Part shown: positions 43,011 to 52,799 of the stretch, piece after piece | How the letters are laid out: the number at the start of each line of letters is the position of its first letter | Numbering within the stretch: the stretch's first letter is position 1 | Source: Sporolactobacillus pectinivorans | GTDB taxonomy: Bacteria; Bacillota; Bacilli; Bacillales; Sporolactobacillaceae | DNA length: 64,000 bases | Direction of reading: 5' to 3' | Assembly (NCBI RefSeq): GCF_002802965.1 | Contig: NZ_NXGA01000001.1 | Coordinates: 316,324 to 380,323 of the forward strand | Position numbers and translations under genes: made by a program | The notes under the pieces: model-generated | Told to the model about the DNA's origin: nothing | The model's database searches: none | Seen by the model: the letters and a program-made list of their open reading frames with translations, nothing else

Positions 43011-43520
43011 TCAAAAACCTCTCCGCATTTTTTCCAACTTTTCTCTCGTAGCTTCATCCATCGGAATCTTTGTGCCTTTTCCAGAAGATTGTTTATTCAT
43101 TGTCGCAGCTCCGATTTCGCGGTCTATTTTCCCGATTTCTTCGATCAGCTCTCTGGATGGCTTCCTTAGCGCGCCCTGGGAAAAAACAGCCCACTGTTCA
43201 GCCATATCTGAAGTTGCCACATGAATCCGGGTTTTTACATTCTGCAGTTTTCTAATCAATCCTTCTATCTTTTGATCCGCTTTTTCACTTTTTTTAGTAT
43301 AAATCACCTCAACTTTTGATTTTTGTGTTTTGGTTTCCTGGCCGGGTATCAGATAAGCATCAAAAATAACAATGACCCGCCAGCCGGTCACAGCCTGATA
43401 CTCTGCCATTTTATCAATCAGCAAGTCACGGGCATTCTCAAAATCTTTTTTCTTCAGCGTTTTCAATTCTGTCCAGGCGCCAATCACGTTATACCCGTCA
43501 ACGATCAGGATGTCATTCAT
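43011..43520 (-). CDS. rae1: NYN-domain ribonuclease YacP (Rae1-like)
   Basis: A 169-residue PIN/NYN-fold protein starting MNDILIVDGYNVIGAWTEL; the N-terminal Asp of 'DGYN' and the acidic 'VIFDAYLIPG' are the metal-binding type residues. In B. subtilis YacP (Rae1) enters the ribosomal A site and cleaves mRNA between codons. The tail is basic. The ATG at 43520 is 5 bp after the rlmB stop, suggesting coupling. Confidence 0.92.
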   Translation of the reverse strand: MNDILIVDGYNVIGAWTELKTLKKKDFENARDLLIDKMAEYQAVTGWRVIVIFDAYLIPGQETKTQKSKVEVIYTKKSEKADQKIEGLIRKLQNVKTRIHVATSDMAEQWAVFSQGALRKPSRELIEEIGKIDREIGAATMNKQSSGKGTKIPMDEATREKLEKMRRGF

Positions 43521-43525
43521 CGCGC

Positions 43526-44266
43526 TCACCCTTTTTTCTGTTTCCGATGTCTGCCCACTTCGTACATAAGCAGGCCTGCCGCTACGGACGCATTCAGTGA
43601 AGTAACTTTCCCGGCCATCGGGATGCTGATGAGAAAATCACATTTTTTTCGGATCAGCTGTGACATGCCTGCCCCTTCATTGCCGATTACGAGGCATACG
43701 GGCATGGAGTAATCGGCTGTTGCATACTCTTCGCTGCCATCCGCTGCGGTTCCCGCAAACCAGATGCCCTGCTCCTTCAGACCATCCATCGTGTTTGCAA
43801 GATTGGCCACACGCACGACCGGAATATATTCAATTGCGCCTGTCGATGCTTTTGCTACAACGGAAGTCAGGCCGACCGAATGCCTCTTGGGAATGATTAC
43901 ACCATGGCATCCTGCAGCATCGGCTGTTCTGAGCATTGATCCGAGATTATGGGGATCTTCGATGCCATCCAGCATCAGAAAAAAAGGCTCTTCGTGACGC
44001 TGCTCCGCCAGTGCGAATAAATCGGAGAGTTCCGAATAACGGTAAGCCGCCACGGACGCGACAACGCCCTGATGCTGTGACGACTGAGAGAGCTGATCCA
44101 GCTTCTGCCTCGGTACAAACTGCACCGCAATCCCGTTTTCTTTTATCAGATCAAGCAATTCGCTGAATCCTCTTCCTTCTTTGTTCAGCCATACTTTGTT
44201 GATTTCACGGCCGGCACGTATCGCTTCCGCAACAGGGTGGCGGCCCACAATCCATTCATCGTTCAT
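43526..44266 (-). CDS. rlmB: 23S rRNA 2'-O-methyltransferase RlmB (TrmH family)
   Basis: A 246-residue SPOUT methyltransferase. An N-terminal substrate-binding domain precedes the knot with motif 1 MLDGIEDPHNLGSMLRTADAAG, motif 2 LVIGNEGAGMS and motif 3 IPMAGKVTSLNASVAAG. E. coli RlmB modifies 23S G2251. Its ATG shares a base with the mrnC stop (TAATG). Confidence 0.96.
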   Translation of the reverse strand: MNDEWIVGRHPVAEAIRAGREINKVWLNKEGRGFSELLDLIKENGIAVQFVPRQKLDQLSQSSQHQGVVASVAAYRYSELSDLFALAEQRHEEPFFLMLDGIEDPHNLGSMLRTADAAGCHGVIIPKRHSVGLTSVVAKASTGAIEYIPVVRVANLANTMDGLKEQGIWFAGTAADGSEEYATADYSMPVCLVIGNEGAGMSQLIRKKCDFLISIPMAGKVTSLNASVAAGLLMYEVGRHRKQKKG

Positions 44267-44679
44267 TAGGCACGTGCCCCCTCGACCGAATGATCAGTAA
44301 ACATTTTGTCCATAATAGCATCAATTCTTTCTTGTTTGTTCTGAAAATGCAGATAGCCAATCAACGCTTCGAATCCCGTGCTGAAATTATAGGTCTGAAC
44401 ATCTGTATTTCTGGGTACAGAATGTGATTTGGCATTACGGCCGTGCCGGACAATATCAAGCTCCGAGTCGGTCAGAAAGTCCTGATCGATCAGCTCATGG
44501 AGAAAAGCGGACTGCGCCCGCGCTGAAACATAGCCGACTGTTTGTTCATGCAAAGCATGAATTTTAGCTTTCCCGCCGGAAATGACCGCATCACGAACAT
44601 AGGTTTCAATAACCGCGTCTCCCATAAACGCGAGGACGAGACTGCTTAATGTTGACGGATCTACTTGTTTTCTGCTCAT
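44266..44679 (-). CDS. mrnC: Mini-ribonuclease III
   Basis: A 137-residue RNase III catalytic domain without a double-stranded RNA-binding domain. It has LAFMGDAVIETYVRD (acidic catalytic site), VSARAQSAFLHEL and FEALIGYLHFQN. In B. subtilis it processes 23S rRNA ends. The ATG at 44679 gives the usual short length; it is 4 bp after cysS. Confidence 0.95.
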   Translation of the reverse strand: MSRKQVDPSTLSSLVLAFMGDAVIETYVRDAVISGGKAKIHALHEQTVGYVSARAQSAFLHELIDQDFLTDSELDIVRHGRNAKSHSVPRNTDVQTYNFSTGFEALIGYLHFQNKQERIDAIMDKMFTDHSVEGARA

Positions 44680-44683
44680 TTTT

Positions 44684-46087
44684 TTATTCCCGGCCTCTCT
44701 TCCAGCGCACGCCCTGAGCAGTATCCTCAAGAATAATACCCTTTTCTTTCAGCTCATCACGTAGTTCATCGGCAACGTCAAAATCTTTTTGCTTTCGCGC
44801 CGTTTCACGTCTGCTAATCAACGTTTCAACATCGCTGTCTAATATACTCTCTGAAGTGTCGGCAAGTTTCAGTCCGAGCACGCCCGACAATTCCCCAAGT
44901 ATATCCAGATATGCCGACAGCACGGCTGCATCCGATTTTTCATCCTGCAATGCCACATTTGCATCTTTGACAATTTCAAACAATACCGCAATGGCATTGG
45001 CCGTATTGAAATCATCGTCCATTGATTCGATAAAACTGCGGCGGTATTGATCCACACTATCCGTTTGTCCGTCTGAAACTGCTGTCTTGCGACCTTTAAG
45101 ACGGTGGTCCAGATTATAGTAGGCGGTTTTTAGCCGGCCGAACGCTTGAACTGCGTCATTCAACAGCTCATCGCTGAAATTAATCGGATGGCGATATTGT
45201 ACGGTCAGGATAAAGAAACGAATCACCTGCGGATCAAATTTTTTGATCAGATCATGGACAAGGATGACGTTGCCAATGGATTTCGACATTTTCTCATTAT
45301 TAATCTGGATATGCCCATTATGGAGCCAGTAGTGCGCCATCTCCTTGTGATGCAGCGCTTCGGACTGGGCGATTTCATTTTCATGATGGGGAAAGACAAG
45401 ATCTGTCCCGCCCGCATGTATATCAATGGTTTCTCCTAAGTACTTTTCAACCATTGCAGAGCATTCAATATGCCAACCGGGACGTCCCTCGCCCCACGGG
45501 CTTTCCCATTTAATTTCCCCAGGTTTCGCAGCTTTCCATAGCGCAAAATCCAACGGGTCCTCTTTGCTTTCCCCGATCTCAATCCGTGCACCCGATTTCA
45601 GGTCGTCGACGGACTGGTGGGAGAGTTTTCCGTAGTCACGGAATTTCCTTGTCCTATAATAGACGTCCCCGTCAACTGGATAAGCATAACCGGCATCAAC
45701 CAGCTTTTTAATAAATGTTATGATTTCCGGCATTGTTTCCGTAGCTTTGGGATTGAACGACGCTTTTTTGACATTCAATGCACCAACATCGTCCAGAAAC
45801 GCTTTAATAAACTGATCGGCAATTTCCGGGACAGAGATATGCCGCTCTTTCGATGCATTGATCAGCCGATCATCTACATCTGTAAAATTCGAGACATAAG
45901 TAACGTCAAAACCGCGGTATTCAAAGTACCGCCGGATGGTATCAAACACAACAGCCGGTCTTGCGTTTCCAATGTGGATGTAATTGTACACAGTCGGTCC
46001 ACAAACATACATTCTAACTTTTCCCTTTTCAAGAGGGATAAACGCTTCTTTCTTTCTTGTCATCGTGTTGAATACTTTAAGTCCCAT
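44684..46087 (-). CDS. cysS: Cysteinyl-tRNA synthetase
   Basis: A 467-residue class I synthetase. Motifs are [15 protein letters not shown] (zinc Cys and HIGH-like), [11 protein letters not shown] (zinc His/Cys region) and KMSKSIGN, followed by a helical anticodon domain. The ATG at 46087 follows AAAAAGGAGTG. It is co-transcribed with cysE under a cysteine T-box. Confidence 0.97.
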   Translation of the reverse strand: MGLKVFNTMTRKKEAFIPLEKGKVRMYVCGPTVYNYIHIGNARPAVVFDTIRRYFEYRGFDVTYVSNFTDVDDRLINASKERHISVPEIADQFIKAFLDDVGALNVKKASFNPKATETMPEIITFIKKLVDAGYAYPVDGDVYYRTRKFRDYGKLSHQSVDDLKSGARIEIGESKEDPLDFALWKAAKPGEIKWESPWGEGRPGWHIECSAMVEKYLGETIDIHAGGTDLVFPHHENEIAQSEALHHKEMAHYWLHNGHIQINNEKMSKSIGNVILVHDLIKKFDPQVIRFFILTVQYRHPINFSDELLNDAVQAFGRLKTAYYNLDHRLKGRKTAVSDGQTDSVDQYRRSFIESMDDDFNTANAIAVLFEIVKDANVALQDEKSDAAVLSAYLDILGELSGVLGLKLADTSESILDSDVETLISRRETARKQKDFDVADELRDELKEKGIILEDTAQGVRWKRGRE

Positions 46088-46092
46088 CTTTG

Positions 46093-46746
46093 TCACTCCT
46101 TTTTAGACAACGTTTTTAATTCGCTGATTTCCCTTTTCATACTGATTATTTCTTTCTCAAGCTGTTCAATTTTATCGGAAACGGGATCCGGAAGATCTGT
46201 ATGATCCAGATCATGATGGTGGACTTTTAAGCCATTCTGGCGGACGACACGGCCCGGGATACCGACGACCGTCGAATCAGCAGGCACATTGTGCAGGACC
46301 ACTGACCCTGCGCCGATTTTGGAATGATCGCCAATTGTAATTGAGCCAAGCACTCTTGCCCCGGCTGAAATCAGTACATCATTGCCAACAGTCGGATGCC
46401 GTTTTCCCTTTTCCTTCCCTGTCCCGCCCAAGGTTACACCTTGAAAAACTGTGACATCGTCGCCAATCTCACATGTTTCCCCGATAACAATGCCCATACC
46501 GTGATCCATGAAAAAACGTCTGCCTATTCTAGCTCCCGGATGGATCTCTATGCCCGTCAGAAAACGGGTAAGCTGGGAGAGCACCCTTGCAAGGAAGAAC
46601 ATTTTCTTCTGCCAGAGCCAGTGTGCGACCCGATGCGCCCAAATTGCATGGAGACCGGAGTAGGTCATAATGACTTCAAGCTTGCTTCGTGCCGCGGGGT
46701 CCTGATCAAACACATTTTTCAGATCCTCGGCAATAATGTTCCGCAC
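46093..46746 (-). CDS. cysE: Serine O-acetyltransferase
   Basis: About 217 residues, the first enzyme of cysteine synthesis (serine + acetyl-CoA). The helical N terminus [28 protein letters not shown] leads into a left-handed beta-helix with hexapeptide repeats ([33 protein letters not shown]) and a C-terminal coiled tail ([16 protein letters not shown]). I prefer the GTG start at 46746, eight bases after GGGGGTG, which matches the B. subtilis N terminus. The ATG at 46788 lacks a properly spaced ribosome-binding site. Confidence 0.93.
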   Translation of the reverse strand: MRNIIAEDLKNVFDQDPAARSKLEVIMTYSGLHAIWAHRVAHWLWQKKMFFLARVLSQLTRFLTGIEIHPGARIGRRFFMDHGMGIVIGETCEIGDDVTVFQGVTLGGTGKEKGKRHPTVGNDVLISAGARVLGSITIGDHSKIGAGSVVLHNVPADSTVVGIPGRVVRQNGLKVHHHDLDHTDLPDPVSDKIEQLEKEIISMKREISELKTLSKKE

Positions 46747-46861
46747 TTCTGATACACCCCCGAGTTCTGCTTTTTCACTAAATTTCATTCCCTCTACAAT
46801 AAATTGTTTTTCTGATTAACAGCCTGAATCAGCAAACAACGATTTGATATTCTGAACGGAT

Positions 46862-47114
46862 ATTATAAAAGGGCGCCTTTGTGCCGTTTTGACACAAAGA
46901 CGCCCTCAGGACGCGGTTCCACTTTGTTTGAGAAAATTCTCCACTCAATGCCGATAACGGCGACCACCGTCTTCGCCTACTGAACATTCAGCGAAGAGCT
47001 CAGAGGCGCAATTCAGTGATTTTACTTCCCGAGCGGCTTTCAGCTTCTATCCGCCCTCTCTGTGGGAGAAGAAATAATCCTTACTTAACCCCTTCAACAC
47101 TTTGTGACCTATTC
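46862..47114 (-). promoter_or_regulatory. T-box leader, cysteine-specific, of cysE-cysS
   Basis: A tRNA-sensing riboswitch in the cysE leader. The T-box core reads AAAGTGGAACCGCG (46912-46925 on the complement). The terminator is GGGCGTCTTTGTGTC / GGCACAAAGGCGCCC followed by TTTTA (46867-46905). A stem I candidate has the specifier TGC (Cys) at 47008-47010 in the context GAAT-TGC-GCC. Uncharged tRNA-Cys would favour antitermination. This explains most of the gap between gltX and cysE. Confidence 0.9.
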
Positions 47115-47120
47115 TCTTAC

Positions 47121-47149
47121 ACCATATGCGCACATTCGTTATCCGGCAA
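47121..47149 (-). promoter_or_regulatory. Candidate promoter of the cysES T-box transcript
   Basis: TTGCCG (47144-47149), 17 bp, TATGGT (47121-47126) on the minus strand, about 105 nt before the specifier codon. Confidence 0.5.
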
Positions 47150-47188
47150 CATTCGTTCTGTGGAAGCAAGAGTCTTAAACTGGAGCAA

Positions 47189-48670
47189 TCAGACTGTTGC
47201 CTGGGCATCCAGATAGCGTTCCATCCGTTTAAGCACAATATCTTTTCCAAGAAGTTCAAGGGCTTCCGGTAATTCTGGACCGTGCTGCGATCCGGTTGCT
47301 ACAACACGGATTGGCATGTACAGTTTCCAGCCGCGTTGCTTGGTTTCTTTCTGCACGACTTTAATCTTCGGCGCAATGGCTTCCGCTTTCCATTCCGCCA
47401 AGCTTTTCAACTCGCGGTTGAACACGGAAAGCACCTCATTCACCTGTTCGCCGGCAAGGATTTTCTGCTCATCCTTGGTCAGATCATCATTCACGATACT
47501 TTTATTAAAGAACATATCGCTGAGCTGAACAATTTCAGCGCCATAGTGCAGCTGTTCCTGATAAAGTAAAACAACGCGTGTTGCCCACCTTTCCTGATCC
47601 GGTGTCATCTGAGCCGGAAGCAGGTCTGCGTCAATCAGAAAAGGTAAAGTGAATTTGACATATTCTTCAGCAGACAGTTTGTTAATGTACTGACCGTTCA
47701 TCCATTCCAGCTTCGATTTATCAAACATCGCCGGCGATTTGCTCAGCCTGTCGGCATCGAACATTTTGATAAAATCCTCACGGGAGAAAATTTCTTCTTC
47801 ACCCTTAGGCGACCATCCAAGAAGGGCGATGAAGTTAAATAGTGCTTCAGGAAGAAAACCCATGTTTTTATACTGTTCAATAAATTGAACGATACTATTG
47901 TCGCGTTTACTTAATTTCTTATGACTCTCATTAACAATCAGCGTCATGTGCCCAAAAACCGGCGGTTGCCAGCCAAAAGCATTGAAGAGCATGATCTGCT
48001 TCGGTGTATTCGAGATATGCTCTTCCCCGCGCAGAACATGAGTCATCTTCATCAAATGATCATCAACTACAACCGCAAAATTGTAAGTTGGCACGCCATT
48101 CTGTTTGACAATAACAAAATCACTGACATCATTTGAATTAAACGAAACATGCCCCTTGACAATATCATCAAATTCAATTTTCTGATCTTCAGTTACTCTG
48201 AAGCGGATGGTCGGTTTTCTGCCTTCCGCCTCATATTGCGCGATTTGCTCTGCTGTCAGATGACGGCACTTCCCCGAGTAATGCGGTGCCTGTTTATTTG
48301 CCATCTGGGTTTCACGCTCTGCCTTCAGCTCTTCTTCCGTGCAGTAGCATTTATAAGCGAGCCCTTTGTCGAGCAGTTCCTGCCAATATTTCTTATAGAT
48401 ATCCAGTCTCTCCATTTGCCGGTAGGGACCGTAAGCACCGCCTACATCAACACTCTCATCCCATTCAAGCCCCAGCCATTTCAGGAACTTGAGCTGGCTT
48501 TCCTCGCCGCCTTCAACATTCCTTTTCTGGTCAGTATCCTCGATGCGGATAACAAATTTTCCCCCCGCGTGACGGGCGAAAAGATAATTAAAAATTGCAG
48601 TACGCGCATTGCCGATATGCAGAAAGCCTGTCGGACTCGGTGCATAGCGTACCCTTACTTCTTCTGTCAC
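47189..48670 (-). CDS. gltX: Glutamyl-tRNA synthetase
   Basis: About 493 residues, a class I synthetase. Motifs are [18 protein letters not shown] (HIGH type) and KKLSKRDNS (KMSKS type); the C-terminal anticodon-binding domain is all-helical. In Bacilli GluRS also charges tRNA-Gln before amidation by GatCAB. The start is uncertain: GTG at 48670 follows GGTGA, while GTG codons at 48679 and 48682 would add up to four residues. Confidence 0.95.
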   Translation of the reverse strand: MTEEVRVRYAPSPTGFLHIGNARTAIFNYLFARHAGGKFVIRIEDTDQKRNVEGGEESQLKFLKWLGLEWDESVDVGGAYGPYRQMERLDIYKKYWQELLDKGLAYKCYCTEEELKAERETQMANKQAPHYSGKCRHLTAEQIAQYEAEGRKPTIRFRVTEDQKIEFDDIVKGHVSFNSNDVSDFVIVKQNGVPTYNFAVVVDDHLMKMTHVLRGEEHISNTPKQIMLFNAFGWQPPVFGHMTLIVNESHKKLSKRDNSIVQFIEQYKNMGFLPEALFNFIALLGWSPKGEEEIFSREDFIKMFDADRLSKSPAMFDKSKLEWMNGQYINKLSAEEYVKFTLPFLIDADLLPAQMTPDQERWATRVVLLYQEQLHYGAEIVQLSDMFFNKSIVNDDLTKDEQKILAGEQVNEVLSVFNRELKSLAEWKAEAIAPKIKVVQKETKQRGWKLYMPIRVVATGSQHGPELPEALELLGKDIVLKRMERYLDAQATV

Positions 48671-48798
48671 TACGTTCACCACTTTCCGTTATTCTTTTTC
48701 ATTTTAGCACGGATAATAACCAGAATATCATTTTTTTCAACTTTTTCCATACAAATCAGCCAAATTATTCCTTATTTCGTCAATCAGACACCCTGACA

Positions 48799-49284
48799 CT
48801 AATTGTTGTCCGGGCGGGTTTCAAGAAGGCAGACAGCTTCAGCTGCTATGCCCTCTCCCCTGCCGGTGAAACCCAGTTTTTCGGTCGTCGTCGCTTTGAC
48901 ATTAATCTGATCTTTGTCTATTCCCATAATTTCTGCAATAGTTTTCTGCATTTCCGGGATATAAGGTGCCAGTTTCGGTTTCTGGGCAATGACAACACAA
49001 TCGACATTGCCCACTTCGTAACCTTTGGCATGGACGATGGTCAACACTTCCGCAAGCAGGCCCTTGGAGTCGGCATCTTTAAAAGCCTCGTCAGTATCGG
49101 GAAAGTGTCTGCCGATGTCTCCTTCGCCGGCAGCACCCAGCAGGGCGTCGCAAATTGCGTGAAGCAGAACATCTGCATCGGAATGTCCTTCCAGGCCGAG
49201 ATCATAAGGGATGGCGATTCCGCCAATGATCAATTTCCGCTGCTCTGCAAATCGGTGCACATCAAATCCGTGGCCTACACGCAT
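48799..49284 (-). CDS. ispF: 2-C-methyl-D-erythritol 2,4-cyclodiphosphate synthase
   Basis: A 161-residue MEP-pathway enzyme. It starts [12 protein letters not shown] (metal ligands in DVH), has [31 protein letters not shown] in the family pattern, and a late [15 protein letters not shown]. It overlaps ispD by 23 bp and makes the cyclodiphosphate from the IspE product. Confidence 0.97.
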   Translation of the reverse strand: MRVGHGFDVHRFAEQRKLIIGGIAIPYDLGLEGHSDADVLLHAICDALLGAAGEGDIGRHFPDTDEAFKDADSKGLLAEVLTIVHAKGYEVGNVDCVVIAQKPKLAPYIPEMQKTIAEIMGIDKDQINVKATTTEKLGFTGRGEGIAAEAVCLLETRPDNN

Positions 49285-49975
49285 CTTGTTTCTTCCTTTC
49301 CTCCAGAAATTTTTCTGCGATAATCATATCTTCAGGATTTGTCAGCTTAATATTCCGATAGCTTCCCATAACAGTCACTACCGGTACACCCATCTGTTCG
49401 ACAAGCGAGGCATCGTCGGTAGCATTTAAATGGCGCACAGCACCCTCACGATAAGCCTTCGTGATTAAGGACAGGCGGAAGGCCTGAGGCGTCTGTGCAG
49501 CCCACAGGCTTTTCCGTTCCAAAGTTTCCTGAACGCTATGGCCGTCGACTCTTTTAATCGTATCTTTTACAGGAACAGCAAGAAGCGCCGCACCATACTT
49601 GTCCGCCGCTTCTACAACCTCGGCAATCCGGATCCGGTCGATAAACGGCCGGGCTCCATCATGCACGAGCACAATCGTATCTTCAGGTTTTTTTAAACAA
49701 TTCAACCCATTAAAAACACTTTCCTGACGTTCACTTCCACCATCTGCCAAAGTGATGATCTTATGAATCCGATATACTTCAAGCAGCTTTCGGAACTGGT
49801 CTGCTTCGTTCCTCTTGACAACGAGAATGATCCCTGCGCAACATGCATCTTGCTCAAAGACACGCAGAGTATGGACGATAACCGGCTCCCCCTTCAATGG
49901 TAACAGCACCTTATTGACATCTGCCCCCATACGCGCGCCCTGGCCTGCTGCAACAATTACTACTTGGTAGTCCAT
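49262..49975 (-). CDS. ispD: MEP cytidylyltransferase
   Basis: A 237-residue nucleotidyltransferase. The N-terminal [22 protein letters not shown] binds CTP; later VHDGARPFI and [14 protein letters not shown] are typical. It couples MEP to CMP in isoprenoid synthesis. The order yacL-ispD-ispF is the Bacillus order. Confidence 0.97.
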   Translation of the reverse strand: MDYQVVIVAAGQGARMGADVNKVLLPLKGEPVIVHTLRVFEQDACCAGIILVVKRNEADQFRKLLEVYRIHKIITLADGGSERQESVFNGLNCLKKPEDTIVLVHDGARPFIDRIRIAEVVEAADKYGAALLAVPVKDTIKRVDGHSVQETLERKSLWAAQTPQAFRLSLITKAYREGAVRHLNATDDASLVEQMGVPVVTVMGSYRNIKLTNPEDMIIAEKFLEERKKQDACRPRI

Positions 49976-50022
49976 CTTCCGAGAACCTCCGAATACACAG
50001 CGTTGAACCGCGACCCGCGGAT

Positions 50023-51129
50023 TTACAGCGCTTTTTCAAGCAATTTAGGTTTGGCAAAAATCATTCGTCCTGCGGAAGTTTGCAGGACACTCGTAATAAT
50101 CACGTCGATTGTCTTGCCAATATACCTATGTCCTTCTTCTACCACAATCATTGTACCATCGTCAAGATACCCAACACCCTGGTTTTGTTCTTTCCCGTCT
50201 TTAATGACTTGCACTTGCAGTTCCTCACCCGGGAGCACTACCGGTTTGACTGCATTAGCCAGATCATTGATATTCAGCACACGGACACCCTGAAACTCAC
50301 AGACTTTGTTTAAATTAAAGTCGTTCGTAACGACAATACCACCCATTTCCTTTGCGAGCCGGACGAGTTTGCTGTCCACCTCTGTGATATCATCGTAATC
50401 TCCTTCATAGAGATCGACATGAATCGAATGGTCTTTCTGAATTTTATTGAGAATGTCAAGTCCACGCCGTCCGCGGTTTCGCTTCAGCACATCGGATGAA
50501 TCCGCAATATGCTGAAGTTCCTCAAGAACAAAATGCGGTATCACCATCGTACCTTCCAAAAACCCAGTCTGGCATATATCAGCAATTCGGCCATCGATGA
50601 TCACGCTTGTGTCAAAAATTTTATAGGGTACAAATTCAGTCTGCTGAATCCCTCCCGGTTTTACATCACGTTTTTTCTCCCGGGATCTTACAGGCATATG
50701 GAAAAGACCTATAAGCTCATCTCGTTTTTTGAAGCCGATCTGAAAAGAAAAATAGCCTAAAAAGATGTAAATAAAAATTGGGAGAACCGTACTGATTCCC
50801 GCAATATTCAGCCCTGATAGAGGGAGCTGGATCAGGAAAGAAATGACCAAGCCAAACACCAAGCCGATTGTACCGAAAACGACATCCGTGACCGGGGCTT
50901 TAATAATCCTGTCTTCAAAAGTTTTCATTACGTCGACCAACGAGTCCACAAACCAAAAAGTTAAGAGTGCAACAATCACTGCCCCGATGACCATACCTGC
51001 AAAAGGGGATTCGAACCATCCCGGAATGTCGTTGCCAAAATTCAAAAGCAGAATAATTTTCGGTATATAGACAAAACCTAGTGTACCTCCCAGAAGAATA
51101 AAAAATAGCTGAGTTACTCGTTTAAACAC
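50023..51129 (-). CDS. yacL: Membrane PIN/TRAM-domain protein YacL
   Basis: 368 residues. Four hydrophobic segments occupy roughly residues 5-30, 40-62, 80-105 and 108-130. A PIN domain follows (about 175-290: [36 protein letters not shown]), and then a C-terminal TRAM domain (about 300-360). It is a presumed membrane-linked nuclease of unknown target. In B. subtilis disA precedes yacL; here radA does, 90 bp away. Confidence 0.92.
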   Translation of the reverse strand: MFKRVTQLFFILLGGTLGFVYIPKIILLLNFGNDIPGWFESPFAGMVIGAVIVALLTFWFVDSLVDVMKTFEDRIIKAPVTDVVFGTIGLVFGLVISFLIQLPLSGLNIAGISTVLPIFIYIFLGYFSFQIGFKKRDELIGLFHMPVRSREKKRDVKPGGIQQTEFVPYKIFDTSVIIDGRIADICQTGFLEGTMVIPHFVLEELQHIADSSDVLKRNRGRRGLDILNKIQKDHSIHVDLYEGDYDDITEVDSKLVRLAKEMGGIVVTNDFNLNKVCEFQGVRVLNINDLANAVKPVVLPGEELQVQVIKDGKEQNQGVGYLDDGTMIVVEEGHRYIGKTIDVIITSVLQTSAGRMIFAKPKLLEKAL

Positions 51130-51219
51130 ATTCCATCACCTCCTCAAAACATTATTGACAAATTGACAAAATCAAAACAACATTCTCCCGCAAATTGCAT
51201 TTCTTTTTTGAATCAGGCA

Positions 51220-52653
51220 TTAAATATGACCTGATTTATGTGATTCGCTAAATTCCGGGGAAAAGAAATCAGGCATTGAGGCACCGTTCCCCATTCCCCC
51301 AAGTGCCAGATCGATAACCTGAGTCAATGACCCAACACCGACGATTTCCATTCCTTCAGGGTGCGTCCAGCCGCTCAGATTTTTTTCGGGAATAAAAGCC
51401 CTTGAGAAACCGAGTTTACAGGACTCATTAACCCTTTGTTCAATCCGGGATACGCCTCTTATCTCACCTGTCAGGCCTATCTCCCCGATAAATACATCAG
51501 TCACCCCAGTGGGATGATTGCTGAAACTTGAAGCGATACTCACTGCAGCGGCAAGATCTGTCGCCGGTTCATCAAGCTTAATGCCGCCGGCAACATTTAC
51601 ATATGCATCCTGGTTTTGCAGCAGCAGACCAACTCTTTTTTCCAGTACAGCCATCAGCAATGATATTCTGTGATCGTCCATCCCCGTTGCCATTCTGCGC
51701 GCATTCCCGAAGCTTGTCGGTGTAACCAGCGCCTGTACTTCTACAAGAACCGGGCGGGTGCCCTCCATTGCCGCAACAATGGCGGAACCAGATGCCCCTT
51801 TGGCTCGCTCCTGCAGGAAAATTTCAGAAGGGTTGGCGACCTCGGCAAGTCCCGATTCCTTCATTTCAAATACACCCATTTCATTCGTCGAGCCAAAGCG
51901 GTTTTTAACCGCCCTGAGGATACGAAAAGTATGATGTCTTTCACCTTCAAAATAAAGAACCGTGTCCACCATATGTTCCAGCGTCCTTGGACCTGCAAGA
52001 GCCCCGTTTTTTGTAACATGGCCGACAATAAAAATGGCCGTACCGCGGGTTTTCGCAATCCGGAGCAGATCACCGGTGCATGCCTTAACCTGAGAGATGC
52101 TGCCGGGAGCGGAAGACATTTCAGAGTTATAAATGGTTTGAATCGAATCAATAATCATGATTTCAGGCTGAACATCTTCCATATGTGCTTCGATTTGGTG
52201 AATATCCGTCTCCGCAAGTACATACAGTTTGTCTGAAGAAACATTAAGACGACCCGCCCTCATCTTGGTTTGGCGCACTGATTCCTCTCCGGAGATATAA
52301 AGCACGGTGTGCCCCTTTTGGGCCAGTTGATTGGAAACCTGAAGAAGCAACGTCGATTTACCGATCCCCGGATCACCGCCAACCAGTGTCAGTGAAGCTG
52401 GGACAACGCCGCCGCCCATCACTCGGTTAAACTCTTTCAGTTCAGTGACAATTCTCGGTTCTTCATCCAATGTAATCTGGCTGAGCAGTGACGGCTTATT
52501 GTCATGTATGACAGATGATGTCCCAGTCGTTGCGGGCCGAATTGTCTCTTCTACCATTGTGTTCCAATTTTGGCAACCCGGGCAGCGACCCATCCATTTT
52601 GGACTTTCATAACCGCATTCCTGACATATAAAAACTGTTTTTGATTTCGCCAT
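51220..52653 (-). CDS. radA: DNA repair protein RadA (Sms)
   Basis: 477 residues. The N-terminal zinc finger is [18 protein letters not shown]; the RecA-like core has Walker [11 protein letters not shown] and the RadA-specific KNRFGSTNE; the C-terminal domain is Lon-protease-like. RadA is a helicase that helps branch migration in recombination. The ATG at 52653 follows GGGTGG. The gene order clpC-radA is normal but disA is missing downstream. Confidence 0.97.
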   Translation of the reverse strand: MAKSKTVFICQECGYESPKWMGRCPGCQNWNTMVEETIRPATTGTSSVIHDNKPSLLSQITLDEEPRIVTELKEFNRVMGGGVVPASLTLVGGDPGIGKSTLLLQVSNQLAQKGHTVLYISGEESVRQTKMRAGRLNVSSDKLYVLAETDIHQIEAHMEDVQPEIMIIDSIQTIYNSEMSSAPGSISQVKACTGDLLRIAKTRGTAIFIVGHVTKNGALAGPRTLEHMVDTVLYFEGERHHTFRILRAVKNRFGSTNEMGVFEMKESGLAEVANPSEIFLQERAKGASGSAIVAAMEGTRPVLVEVQALVTPTSFGNARRMATGMDDHRISLLMAVLEKRVGLLLQNQDAYVNVAGGIKLDEPATDLAAAVSIASSFSNHPTGVTDVFIGEIGLTGEIRGVSRIEQRVNESCKLGFSRAFIPEKNLSGWTHPEGMEIVGVGSLTQVIDLALGGMGNGASMPDFFSPEFSESHKSGHI

Positions 52654-52744
52654 TGAATCCACCCATCCGTTCTCAACCCCGGATCCGATCTGTTATTAAA
52701 TAGATCCGTACACAAAGTTCCTAGTCACCTATTCTAATATATAA

Positions 52745-52776
52745 AGAAGCCAAGGTTTATATCAAACTTTGGCTCC
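52745..52776 (-). terminator. Intrinsic terminator after clpC
   Basis: Minus-strand RNA GAGCCAA-a-GTTT-gatat-AAAC-c-TTGGCTTC is followed by TTTATA. It separates clpC from radA. Confidence 0.75.
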
Positions 52777-52799
52777 TTCATCATTTTGGCATGATTCGG

